A stretch of DNA of 64,000 nt from Skeletonema tropicum (Eukaryota; Bacillariophyta; Thalassiosirophyceae; Thalassiosirales; Thalassiosiraceae): contig CM074134.1 in assembly GCA_037178625.1 (NCBI GenBank), forward strand, positions 1,736,001 through 1,800,000. The letters are read 5' to 3'. Positions 23,028 to 32,341 of this stretch are shown here, in pieces. The position numbers were made by a program, and so were the translations under genes. The first letter of the stretch is position 1; every line of letters begins with the position of its first letter. The notes beneath the pieces are model-generated. The model saw only the letters and a program-made list of their open reading frames with translations, was not told the origin of the DNA and did not search any database.

Positions 23028-23221
23028 TGTTAAGAAATATACATTTTAGGAACTAAGTTGAAGTTCCTTCAACAACACTTCGACACGTCGTGTTTTGACC
23101 ATGAGGAAGAATGAAGACAATGACCAGACAATGACCATAATTAAAATAATATCTACTGTATAAAGATATTACGGTTCATGCTGGGGTTGGGTTTATTGTC
23201 TGCTTCGGTATTGTTTCAACA
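23028..23221 (+). repeat. 3' LTR of the Copia element
   Basis: Same length as the 5' LTR and, by eye, identical to it. It lies 23 bp after the polyprotein stop. A purine patch (CAGGAGTG) directly precedes it and may be a weak polypurine tract. Confidence 0.95.
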
Positions 23222-23330
23222 GTTCCTTCCTCCGCTGCTTCTTGCAAACGAAGGCTCCTTCTTTGCAACTACATAGCTTAAAATATGGCTCTTGAAAAAC
23301 GAGGACTAGGACGAAACAAACTGCTGCAGC

Positions 23331-24605
23331 TTAATTTCTTGCTAATGTTCTAACTAATCTCTCAGATGTCACCCAAAGCTTCTGGCCAAGCTCCACCATT
23401 CTGTCCCTACTGAGATTACCACTCCACCAACACATAGAATAAGCCTCCTCGGTTTTACCTAGAGTATTCATGATGACTCCTCCTTCATTCCATTTCCTGT
23501 TGCTATCAAGTCCATCTAACAACTCTTCATTACTCGATAATATGGCATGCATGGCGGGCAAAACACCTGTTTGAGTGTTCCTCATCCATTTCATTGAAGT
23601 GGGGCTAATTGTTAATTTCATCCATGGTTGAATGGCAGTACCAACCCAACCCAAATCAATTGCAACTGAAGTAGCCTGTGGATGATTGTGTGGGATCGAT
23701 ACCGCATGCATTACATTGGCAATTTTCGCCTGGAAATATGCCCCTGAATCAGTAGGAGTGTGAATGCCCAGCTGCAAGAATTGCTCATCAACACATCCAG
23801 GATTCCATTCAATGAGATGCTTGAGATTTTCAGGCAAATATGCGAATGGAATGGCACAGATATGGTGTGTTCCTGAAGATGTATTTACAACTCTCATTGA
23901 AGGATTGGCTTTTAACAATAACTCAGTCAGGAGATAGTGGCTTAAATGCATCGAAGTGAAACTGGGATCAAGCGAATATTCATTTACGGGAATTCCCACA
24001 CCTGGAGCAAAGCCAGCATTGTTGTATAGGACATCTATCTTATGTCCACTCAGCTCAGCTGCTGCTCGTTTCACAGAATCAAAATTGGATAGATCAATCA
24101 AAAGCGGAGATGCTGATCCTGTTTTAGCATTGGCATTGATAGTATCGGCCGCTGCATTGCACTTGGCTAGAGATCGACACCCCAGGATTACGTTCAGTCC
24201 ATAATTTACAACAAGCTGTCGTGCAGTTTCGAAGCCCACACCGCTGTTAGCACCCGTAATGAACACAGTCTTCGTAGGATCAATCTCACTGACAGCTGGT
24301 AATGGCTTGACGAAGTAAACGTCCATTGCATAAACCAATGCAATAAGTGTTGCTACATGAACTAACTGACTCATCGATCGATCGGGCAACAGCAGCCGAA
24401 GTGACAACGCTCCAATAAGACCAGTCTTGAATGCAATCGGGTACGTGTACATTAAGGGAACCAACTCGCCGACTCGGAAGAACCCAAAGGCGAGTGAGTA
24501 CACCAAGAGCACAGCATCGATGATGATGGAGCCACCTTTCTGGTCCTTGTCTCTGCTCACAGCATCTTTGGGAGCGTTAATCAGATCGACTAAAACGGAG
24601 AACAT
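23331..24605 (-). CDS. Membrane-anchored short-chain dehydrogenase/reductase
   Basis: Start taken at the ATG 24605-24603 (MFSVLVDLINAPKDA); the longer reading begins at TTG. The N-terminal ~115 residues hold several hydrophobic stretches (AVLLVYSLAFGFF, IGALSLRLLL, LVHVATLIALVYAMDVYFV), predicted to be membrane segments. The SDR domain follows: VFITGANSGVGFETARQL (cofactor loop TGxxxGxG), the LLIDLSN aspartate, VLYNNAGFAPG (NNAG), VVNTSSGTHH, and the catalytic Y-x-x-x-K in SGAYFQAKIAN. It resembles retinol/protochlorophyllide-reductase-like SDRs; substrate unknown. A decayed copy of its 3' third lies at 9626-10123. The right LTR of the Copia element ends 110 bp from its stop. Confidence 0.9.
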   Translation of the reverse strand: MFSVLVDLINAPKDAVSRDKDQKGGSIIIDAVLLVYSLAFGFFRVGELVPLMYTYPIAFKTGLIGALSLRLLLPDRSMSQLVHVATLIALVYAMDVYFVKPLPAVSEIDPTKTVFITGANSGVGFETARQLVVNYGLNVILGCRSLAKCNAAADTINANAKTGSASPLLIDLSNFDSVKRAAAELSGHKIDVLYNNAGFAPGVGIPVNEYSLDPSFTSMHLSHYLLTELLLKANPSMRVVNTSSGTHHICAIPFAYLPENLKHLIEWNPGCVDEQFLQLGIHTPTDSGAYFQAKIANVMHAVSIPHNHPQATSVAIDLGWVGTAIQPWMKLTISPTSMKWMRNTQTGVLPAMHAILSSNEELLDGLDSNRKWNEGGVIMNTLGKTEEAYSMCWWSGNLSRDRMVELGQKLWVTSERLVRTLARN

Positions 24606-24878
24606 TGCGACGTTTGGTTCCACAATCAATGAGTTGCATCAGTGAGAAGAAACAGCATTTCGAGGGCGGCGGCTGTGAGGGCTGGCTATCTGCTGACAAC
24701 CTCAACCAGACCTCAACCACGTGTCTCGTCTCACTCATAGCAATGCGTAGAAATTGTACGTAGGAATTGGTATTAACCTAGCTACAGACTCTAGACTCTC
24801 TAAAAACATGAAAGAGAAATTTCATTCAAAGAACAACGAAGAACCATCGCTGGGCCTACTTAGGAGATGATGCATTAA

Positions 24879-26475
24879 GGTCGAACACAAGTAAAAAATC
24901 ACTAATATGTAAAATTTGGCCGTTTGTTAGGCAAAATGGGCTGGTAGGTCTACGATAGGAATTAGTATACCCCCTTGCGAACTCAAAAACGGCCGTTTCA
25001 AGTCACGCCCCACCTCGCCCAACGACTTCGGACTGCACTGTCTATCTCACACTTTTTCACCGCGATAAACGGCCAAAGCCACAACCACAGCACAACCACC
25101 ATGATGCCATTGTGGACTGCCCAGTAGTACAAAATCGACACTGTACCAAGCGACACTTTTCATATATTAGACGGAAAAGCCAATTTGTAGATCGCCTGCA
25201 AAAAAGTGTCGCTTGGTTGCACATATCCTAGGAGAAAGAATTTTTGCCCCGCGACGTAACGGAAATTGGTTGATGCAACTGATGCTGTCGACTACTGCCT
25301 TAGGTAATCATCATTGCCACCATTTACGATTCCACCACGACGCAACAATCGATACTATATATCCATAGGGAGGCATCAGTGTCTTGGTAGCCGCTTCTTC
25401 GCCCGATTGCGTCGTCCGGAACGTCGGTTACTTGGTGTCGACATATTTTATATAATATTTTATATCGGCGGTGCTGTGCAGTAAAGAGGGGCGATAAACC
25501 ATTCCTAAAGCCAACCAACCCGCTTCCTCGACTCTACTATGCTATAAATACAACGTCTTGGCACTCTAGAGCGGAAGTAATGACTGCACGACGTCGCCTA
25601 CGTGGTGAAAAAATACACAATTTGTCGTTCCGTCGAAAACAACAATCAACTTACAATTTAATGCAAACGGCGTGGATATCCATTGAAGAAGCATTGATAT
25701 ATCATTATTGTGATTGTATATATCCATGGGAGTGTAATCAATAAAGTATGTTGAGGGGAACATCATATTTATCAAGTATTACTTATTTAATAATTTATAT
25801 AAAATACCACAAATAATAACACAGTAAATCTGATATTAAACACAACATTATGCACTGTCAACGCATATAAGTCTTCTATTGACTATATAATATGATGTAT
25901 CTTACACGGCCAACCACCCACATGCAGTTATTGGCTCCTTACAAAGTTGATTATTGCATACTCTCTGGATAGAAAAATAGATTGCCTCTCACTGATAAAA
26001 TGTGCTTGATCATGTACTAGTTGATGTTTGTGAACAGTTCAGGTAGCAAAAGATGTCCCTCATATACCGCATATCGATTGAATGCGAGGAAAGCCTCTCC
26101 TTAGATGTTTATCACCACGCAAACGTCCGTGGGAGTGGTGAAGGGATGTAAAATTTGTGGATTTTATGCCGTCGATGGCGACGTTATTTTCTTCATTTTC
26201 GATCAATCAACTGAGTATTGTCGTCGTTGTCGCTTAGATGATGATGTATAAGATCAGATAAGCTGAGTATCATGGGTGTTTTTATTGGTTGTGCACAACT
26301 GTGGCCATAGGAGTGGAGGACATCATGGTGAGGGTGTAAAAGATGACATTCGGAGGGTGGATTTGAGTGGTACCGTTTAGCGAATTTGAGATTACGATAG
26401 GAATCGTCCCTCTAGCTACGGCCAAAATAGCGATTTGTACGTAGGAATAGTAGTAAGAATTACTTGTGTTCGACC
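24879..26475. mobile_element. TTAA-flanked inverted-repeat element, copy 2 (non-autonomous, piggyBac-like ends)
   Basis: The element starts GGTCGAACACAAGTAA and ends TTACTTGTGTTCGACC, terminal inverted repeats of ~15 bp. TTAA stands immediately outside both (24875-24878 and 26476-26479). TTAA duplication is the hallmark of piggyBac-type transposases. At ~1.6 kb it has no transposase ORF, so it would be moved in trans. Subterminal words TCTACGATAGGAATTAGTA (left) and TACGTAGGAATAGTA (right) are mirrored. A hairpin sits ~270 bp in. The second half is AT-rich. It abuts copy 3 directly. Confidence 0.75.
25145..25217. repeat. Perfect 16-bp stem hairpin in copy 2
   Basis: ACCAAGCGACACTTTT (25145-25160) pairs fully with 25202-25217. 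The loop is ~41 nt. The flanks GTAGTACAAAATCG before it and CATATCCTAGGAGAAA after it are nearly the same in copy 3, while the stem sequence itself differs. Confidence 0.9.
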
Positions 26476-26479
26476 TTAA

Positions 26480-28082
26480 AGGTAGAACACAAGTAAAAAA
26501 ACGCTAAGTAAAAGTAGCTGTTTATCTAGTGAAGATGGGCCTGTAGATCTACGATAGGAATTAGTACACCCCCCCTGCGAACTCAAATTCGGCCAAATCC
26601 AGTCACGCATCAACCTTTTTGCCCACGGGCATCAAAAGTGACCGTTGCTTCTCCACACTTTCTCTCATCATTCACCAACCACAAACGGCCAAAGACGCAA
26701 CCACCATGATGCCATTGTGGACTGCCTAGTAGTACAAAATCGGCACTTAACCATGTCGGACTTTTGATACTGGAGGCGGAGAAGCTAATTTTTAGATCGT
26801 CTTCGAAAAAGTCCGACATGGATCGACATATCCTAGGAGAAAATAGCCCTGCCCACAACGTAACGGAAATTGGTCGATGCAACAGATGTTGTCGACTACT
26901 GCCTTGGGTAAACATCGTTATCATCATTTACGATGCCACCACGACGCAACAATCGATACTATATATCCATAGGGAGGTATCAGTGTCTTGGTAGCCGCTT
27001 CTTCGCCCGATTACGTCGTCCGGAACGTCGATTATTTGGTGTCAAAATATTTTAAATATTTTTTTACATCAACGCTACTGTGCAGTAAAGAAAGGCAATA
27101 AACCATTTCCAAAGGCAACCAACCCGCTCCATCTACTCTAATATGGTTGCAGACGACGGCTTGGCAATCTGGATTGGAAGGAATGGCTGTACGATGTCGC
27201 CTATACGGTGCAAAAAATAGACACAATTTGTCGTTTCCGTCGAACGCAACAATCAACTGACAATTCATGCAAACGACGTAGATATCGTTCAAACAAGCAT
27301 TGATATATCATATTATGATTGTATACATCCATGGGAGCAACATTGACAATGTTTGTTAAGAGGAACAGCATATTTATCAAGTATTACTTATTTAATAATT
27401 TACATAAAATACCACAAATAATAACATTGTATATCTGATATTAAACTCTACCATGATGCACCACCAACACATTGAAATCTTCTTTTTGCGGTTATATGAT
27501 TGTATAGTACAAGGATAAGCACTCATTTGTTGTTATTGGTTCTTTTTACAAAGTTGATTATTTCATACACACTGGCAACAAAAATAGATTGTCTCTCACT
27601 GATAGAATGTGCTTGATCATGTACTAGGTCATGTTTGTGAACATTTCAGGTATCAAAAGACATCCTCCAAGTAATATATATCGATTGAATGCAAGAAGAC
27701 CCTCTCTTCTGCTGTTTATCACCACGCACACGTCCATGGGAGGGTGAAGGAAGGTAAAAGTTGTGGATTTTATGCCGTCGATGGCGACGTTATTTTCTTC
27801 GGCTTCGATGAGTCAACTGAGTATTTCCCCCGTTGACGCTTAAATTATTATGTATAAGATCGGATAAGCCAAGTATAATAGGTTTATTTATTAGACGTGC
27901 ATAACTGTGGCCGTAGGAGTGGAGGACATCATGGTGAGGGTGTAAAAGATGATATTTGGAGGGTGGATTTTGAAGGGTACCGGTTAGCGACGGCCTCTGT
28001 ACGAAGGAATCGAATGCCCTAGCTACGGCCAAAACAGCGATTGTACAGTAGGAATACTACTCAAAAACACTTGTGTTCTACC
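26480..28082. mobile_element. TTAA-flanked inverted-repeat element, copy 3
   Basis: Direct-orientation relative of copy 2, roughly three quarters or more identical along its length by eye. Ends are (A)GGTAGAACACAAGT and ACTTGTGTTCTACC, with TTAA at 26476-26479 (shared with copy 2) and 28083-28086. The terminal repeats differ from copy 2 at one matched position on both ends (GGTCG/CGACC against GGTAG/CTACC). No transposase ORF. Subterminal TCTACGATAGGAATTAGTAC is retained. Confidence 0.75.
26751..26821. repeat. Perfect 15-bp stem hairpin in copy 3
   Basis: CCATGTCGGACTTTT (26751-26765) pairs fully with AAAAGTCCGACATGG (26807-26821). Relative to copy 2, five of the fifteen stem pairs have changed, each on both strands, while the ACTTTT base and the surroundings are constant. 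Confidence 0.9.
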
Positions 28083-28261
28083 TTAAATTAAAGTCAAAAG
28101 CAAGATTATGCTGAAACTGCATAAGCAGTCATTGTTGCGTCTGTGAAATCTCTGCGCTTGTGTTAGGTGAGCTGTCACCTCACTTCATTGTACTAGCAGC
28201 TTCTTCATATCCAATAACTCTGCTCTATCATACTTCCAATGCACAATATACTGTAAAAGGA

Positions 28262-29360
28262 CTACTTCACCTTCTGGACATCCACATCCCTCACTCGGAC
28301 CTTCAACAGTGGAGGTCCTGAAGAGCCACCCTTTCCCAACTTTTTCTGCACTGGAAGAGTCGCCAAACGCTCCAAAAATTGCATACTTTCATTATCAATA
28401 ATCTGCCCAATCACTCTATGACTCGGTGGTTGCTGTTGTGCTGACTTCTTTGCTGCGGATGGTTTGTCCAATTCTGGCAGTGGTGCATCTGTAATGGTAA
28501 AAGCAGAAGAGTAGATTTCATCTAGATTGGAAGAACCATTGTCATGTCCAATACCTTTCGATGGAATAGATATCAATCCTGCACAGCTGTGAGGGCGAGG
28601 AAACTTCTCCCCTTCCAATGTGGGCGTGGGTTTATTTTGGGGTACGAAATTAGGACCAGCTGTTCGCAGCCCTTTATTCTCGGCATAGGCTTTTGATTGC
28701 GATGGGACACCAAACACTATCCCCGTGCCAGGAGTAATCGTTTGAACAGAGCCATTACTCATTGAGACTGGCATGTATTCTACCTCAAGTCGATCTTCCA
28801 AAGTCTCTTGATCCATACTTGTAATTCCTTTAGTGAGAAAGAATAACATCTGCTTTACGCTCATGGGAGCGTCGTCACCATACAGTCCAAATCGCAAGTA
28901 CCCGGCATTGATATTATCACGTTTTGCTCCGATATCAATAATCATTTGAACGACATACGTGATTCTATTGGTAACTGCAGGGATTGGTTGGGCTGGCGGC
29001 AGGTCATTTCCTTCGTCATACTGAGAATCCATATAATTGTCATATCTTTGTTGTCTGCAGAGGATATCGCATTCCTCTGATGCTGCTAGTGCGATACTGC
29101 GCTCGTTGATGAATAGTAGAGGCATGGATGCAGCAACAGGAGCCGCAATTGAATGAAGAACATGTCTTCTTTCAGTGACATGAGCGGGCGGAGACGACAC
29201 TGACACGTGACACGTTGATGCCATCGGCCTGGCCCGTCTCAGATGCATGAGCGGAGAGTTGATTCGTCTGAGTCTGAGACCTAATGGTTGCAACGAATGC
29301 AGCGCTGCTCTTGATGCCAATTGTTAATACCAATATTACAAAAACGAGAGTATTCATCAT
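28262..29360 (-). CDS. Cyclophilin-like protein of the thylakoid lumen (frame interrupted near the N-terminus)
   Basis: From the ATG at 29360 the first ~20 residues form a signal peptide (TLVFVILVLTIGIKSSA) ending in AAFVA, the diatom plastid cue. The remaining protein is in a frame shifted by +1, the change falling somewhere between 29320 and 29172. It contains a twin-arginine-type second signal (TERRHVLHSIAAPVAA..), indicating import into the thylakoid lumen. The cyclophilin-like fold shows GYLRFGLYGDDAPMSVKQML, HSCAGLISIPSKG, SSAFTITDAPLPELD and HRVIGQIIDNESMQFLERLA. The usual catalytic arginine/FHR segment is not evident, so isomerase activity is doubtful and a structural or assembly role is possible. 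It is divergent from the ArsC-like gene with 210 bp between starts. Confidence 0.75.
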
Positions 29361-29570
29361 GATATCCAGATGGTATCAAGCGTTACGCGTTCCATCTCCT
29401 GTATATCTCAAAATCCTTTGACTTGGCAGGCGCACGCAGGGTGGTTGTCGAATTTTGCGCACTTTTTAGTAGTAATTCCTACCCTACGTCTCCTTCCTTA
29501 GCAAAGCCGAATCGAAGGGAATAACGCCATCGTAAACCTTTCAATACTTTATGCCCGCGAGCTCTTCACG

Positions 29571-30497
29571 ATGGCATCCACAATAGTATTCGCTTGCAAG
29601 TCTAATAGCTGTCGATCTCAAATGGCAGAAGGATGGGCGAAGAATTGGATCACAAATGAACGCTCAAAACTTGATGCAAGAAGGAGAAGCGACATCATCA
29701 CTGGTGACAATCAAGAAGAAGTCCAGCGCGAGCGACGCCTGCAATCCTTCTTAGATGGCCTTGTAGTAGCCTCCGTTGCACTAGATGAATCATCAGTCAC
29801 CTCATCTCTTCATGATATTGCTTCACTTGGCTCATCACCAAGATCATCACTAACTTCTTTCTTTACAAAGAACAATTCATCAGATGCAATCAACTCGATT
29901 TCATGTGTCACTTGTGATGGCGAGACGTGTGCTTCTCCTCTACGCCGTAAAAAAGTAAAGGAGAAAGCTGTCAAAGCAATGGCAATAGATGGAGTGGACA
30001 TATCACATGCTATACCGAAAACAATTGATGACGTTCTCTCGTCAAGCAGTGGTAGTAAAGGTGAAGAACAACTGTTACGTTGCAGTAAGTCTCGATCTTT
30101 TTCTCTCTTGGAAATTCTGCGTCGGATTTCAATGGAAACGAGCTTGGCCTATGCTGCAATTGCAGTTGAAGATGCATCGGAGCCAGGAGACGTAGGTGCT
30201 GACACATCAGATGAGCAGCGATCCGTTGACAGCCTTGTTGTACTTTGCGCTTGTTCAGACTCTCTGAAACAAAAACTTTCTGGTATGAGTAAGGAAACTT
30301 TAGAGTGGGATATTGATGCTCCTACAGCATTAGCAAAGGAAGGAGAGGGAGATATGGCATATCTACGTGTCAGTCGACAGATACGTGTGAAGGTAGAGGC
30401 TTTCATGGATCACTTGAAGGGGAGCGTTATGAATGGCAGCCTAGATTGCTGCCTCAATAATAAAAGCAAGAATTGCAGTACCGAGCAACAGGCTTAG
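29571..30497 (+). CDS. Low-molecular-weight phosphatase / arsenate-reductase-like protein
   Basis: The 308-residue protein opens with the P-loop VFACKSNSCRSQMAEGWA, a CX5R motif with the following SQMAEG typical of thioredoxin-coupled ArsC and related LMW tyrosine phosphatases. Further family marks are VDISHAIPKTIDDVL, VVLCACSDS (the position of the second cysteine region), LEWDIDAPTAL in place of WxxxDP, and YLRVSRQIRVKVEAFMDHL. Two low-complexity inserts (~residues 35-135 and 160-215) make it about twice the family length. It may reduce arsenate or dephosphorylate proteins; the inserts make it hard to say which. The start is the first ATG. Confidence 0.75.
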   Translation: MASTIVFACKSNSCRSQMAEGWAKNWITNERSKLDARRRSDIITGDNQEEVQRERRLQSFLDGLVVASVALDESSVTSSLHDIASLGSSPRSSLTSFFTKNNSSDAINSISCVTCDGETCASPLRRKKVKEKAVKAMAIDGVDISHAIPKTIDDVLSSSSGSKGEEQLLRCSKSRSFSLLEILRRISMETSLAYAAIAVEDASEPGDVGADTSDEQRSVDSLVVLCACSDSLKQKLSGMSKETLEWDIDAPTALAKEGEGDMAYLRVSRQIRVKVEAFMDHLKGSVMNGSLDCCLNNKSKNCSTEQQA

Positions 30498-30656
30498 TAG
30501 TGGAAAGGACAGCTAGAAGGATAGGTTATGCACAGAAGAAATTTATTGTTCCACACGCACAAGCGGACTATTTACGTACTGTAGTTTTGACTTGGATAAG
30601 CAATATAGCAAATAGTGGTATTAAACAATACATCGACCGCTTAATCATGACTCTCC

Positions 30657-31547
30657 TTAACATTTTCGTCTCATTTCAAAAATCGAAATCGGATAACGCA
30701 TGTCCATCATGTTTCTTGTTCTATGATATCCATCATCAGGAAGAAACTCCAAGCCAACTTCTTCTCTATCAAAATCGTTATCGAAAGACTCAAAGAACGA
30801 TTCTTCATCGGCTGGATCTGTTCTCCATCTGTGAGCTATTACAACTCTTCCCGAAGAATGACCAGGAGGACAAAGTCGACGAATGGTTTGTGATAATTCT
30901 TCTCTGGCACTATAAGAATATACAACATCTGACGCCATGATTACATCGGGCAAGCAACATAACTCAGATTGTATTATTGAATCTGTCTCATCCATATCCC
31001 CCCAATCAAGACGTATTGCACGTGGTGGAATAGCAGTATCGGATGCATATTTCTCAAAGTTCTCATCCATCAATCTTATTGATGATGGTGATCCATCAGT
31101 CGCAAACACTCTACATCCCAAAAAAGCCGCAGCCAACGAGGCTAGTCCCACACCACTTCCCAATTCGACAACAGTAGATGGCTGCGGCTGCAACCGGACA
31201 TTATCATCGCCGTCTTCATGTATCCTCATGCGCGCAAACGCTTCAAGAGGACAAGCTGGATTTGTAATGTAATCTGCCAAAAGAGGAGACGCCTCCCAAA
31301 TTGTACCCGCCATTGAAACGCGGCCAGAAGGTTCATGACTTTGGGTGCGCAGTTCTACCTGTTTTTTCAAGTGGCGTAGCTTTTGGGTAACAAATGAGTT
31401 CTTCTCGCTGTCGGCTTCATCATCTTTCTTTTCTTGGTCGATGCCTCCGAGGATAGTGTAACTGGTGACAGTAGTTGATGTTAGAGTAAGGAAAGTGATT
31501 GCCCACCACAATATAGACGCTAGATAATGCACGGAAACGGATGTCAT
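30657..31547 (-). CDS. METTL21/FAM86-type S-adenosylmethionine methyltransferase
   Basis: Seven-beta-strand methyltransferase of the protein-lysine group. TIWEASPLLADYI precedes motif I VVELGSGVGLASLAAAFLG; then VFATDGSPSSIRLMDENFEK, the RLDWGDMD segment and the post-II motif DVIMASDVVYSYSAREEL (DVVY replaces the usual D-x-x-Y). The N-terminus (MTSVSVHYLASILWWAITFLTLTSTTVTS) is a signal peptide or membrane anchor, unusual for this mostly cytosolic family, so an organelle substrate is likely. The ATG at 31547 is used; the longer reading starts with TTG. It converges on the ArsC-like gene. Confidence 0.85.
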   Translation of the reverse strand: MTSVSVHYLASILWWAITFLTLTSTTVTSYTILGGIDQEKKDDEADSEKNSFVTQKLRHLKKQVELRTQSHEPSGRVSMAGTIWEASPLLADYITNPACPLEAFARMRIHEDGDDNVRLQPQPSTVVELGSGVGLASLAAAFLGCRVFATDGSPSSIRLMDENFEKYASDTAIPPRAIRLDWGDMDETDSIIQSELCCLPDVIMASDVVYSYSAREELSQTIRRLCPPGHSSGRVVIAHRWRTDPADEESFFESFDNDFDREEVGLEFLPDDGYHRTRNMMDMRYPISIFEMRRKC

Positions 31548-31832
31548 GGTGATGATAGAAGCTAGACGAACGCACAAGCTATTTTAAAACAAAAGCAATA
31601 CCATAAGTAGGTTGCACTTAGATACTGATCACGAATTGAATTGGAGCTTGGAGCACGGCCGGGAACCATTGGAGTTTGGCGCGCGGTGGGCGGGGGATGG
31701 ACGGGGGAGGAGGCACTTAAATCTTTCTCAAAATGAAGAACTTTTCTTCGAAGTTCACCCTCATGAATTTAAGAAGTAGGTACCTAAATTCATACCATTA
31801 GATAAGCGATTTAGATGATTTTTTCCTGGTAT

Positions 31833-32316
31833 AATTCCTACGTAGGCCCCCAAGTAGGAATTTTGGTGTTTCACTCACAAAACAACCATGATAAAAATGA
31901 CTTTTACTACGGAGGCCAAAATCACAAACAGCGATATTCGTACCAAACCAATGGTACAACCTTTTTGGTGATGATCATACGAGTGAGTCCAATCAAGGAA
32001 CCACGCAAATATTTACTTTTCTCGCAGAGATACGCCCATTTAGATTTTGATAGTAATTCTCTCTAACAATTTTGTCCAGTAGTTAGACGATTTTACTAGC
32101 AAATGTAGATGCCAATTTTGTTGAGCACATCTGAGATATGGAACCCAAACGTGCATTGCTCATCTCCTGAGATATAGAAGAATACGACTCTATCACTTGT
32201 TCCGCCATAAAAGCACTTGTGGCAGATTTGAGATTTTGTCCAAAGCTAGTAGGCTTTGCGGCCGCCATGGTCAAAAAATGTGCTCGAAACACCAAATTTC
32301 ACGTCTGTCCGGATCT
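31833..32316 (-). mobile_element. ~485-bp repeated element, copy A
   Basis: Almost identical, in opposite orientation, to 41185-41673. One end reads AATTCCTACGTAGG then CCCCCAAGTAGGAATTTTGG, and the other AGATCCGGACAGACGTGAAA. Just inside both ends lie inverted words AATTTTGGTGTTTCACTCACA and AATTTGGTGTTTCGAGCACA, followed by CCATG, so the element has terminal-inverted-repeat-like structure. It encodes a 60-residue peptide on the minus strand (SFGQNLKSATSAFMAEQVIE..) preserved in copy B. It lies just after the 3' end of the ankyrin gene. No target duplication was resolved. Confidence 0.75.
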
Positions 32317-32341
32317 AATTCGCTTATAAGGTTTTTCTATT

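Larger units (their letters stand above)
17547..23221 (+). mobile_element. Complete Ty1/Copia LTR retrotransposon (CoDi-like)
   Basis: Two 194-bp LTRs flank an internal region with one long gag-pol ORF. The LTRs start TGTTAAG and end TTCAACA (TG..CA). The 5-bp direct repeat GTTCC lies immediately outside both ends (17542-17546 and 23222-23226), the expected target duplication. I read the two LTRs as identical, so insertion was recent. No standard primer binding site complementary to initiator tRNA-Met is apparent after the left LTR. The element inserted ~140 bp downstream of the stop of the large unknown gene, in the same orientation. Confidence 0.96.
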
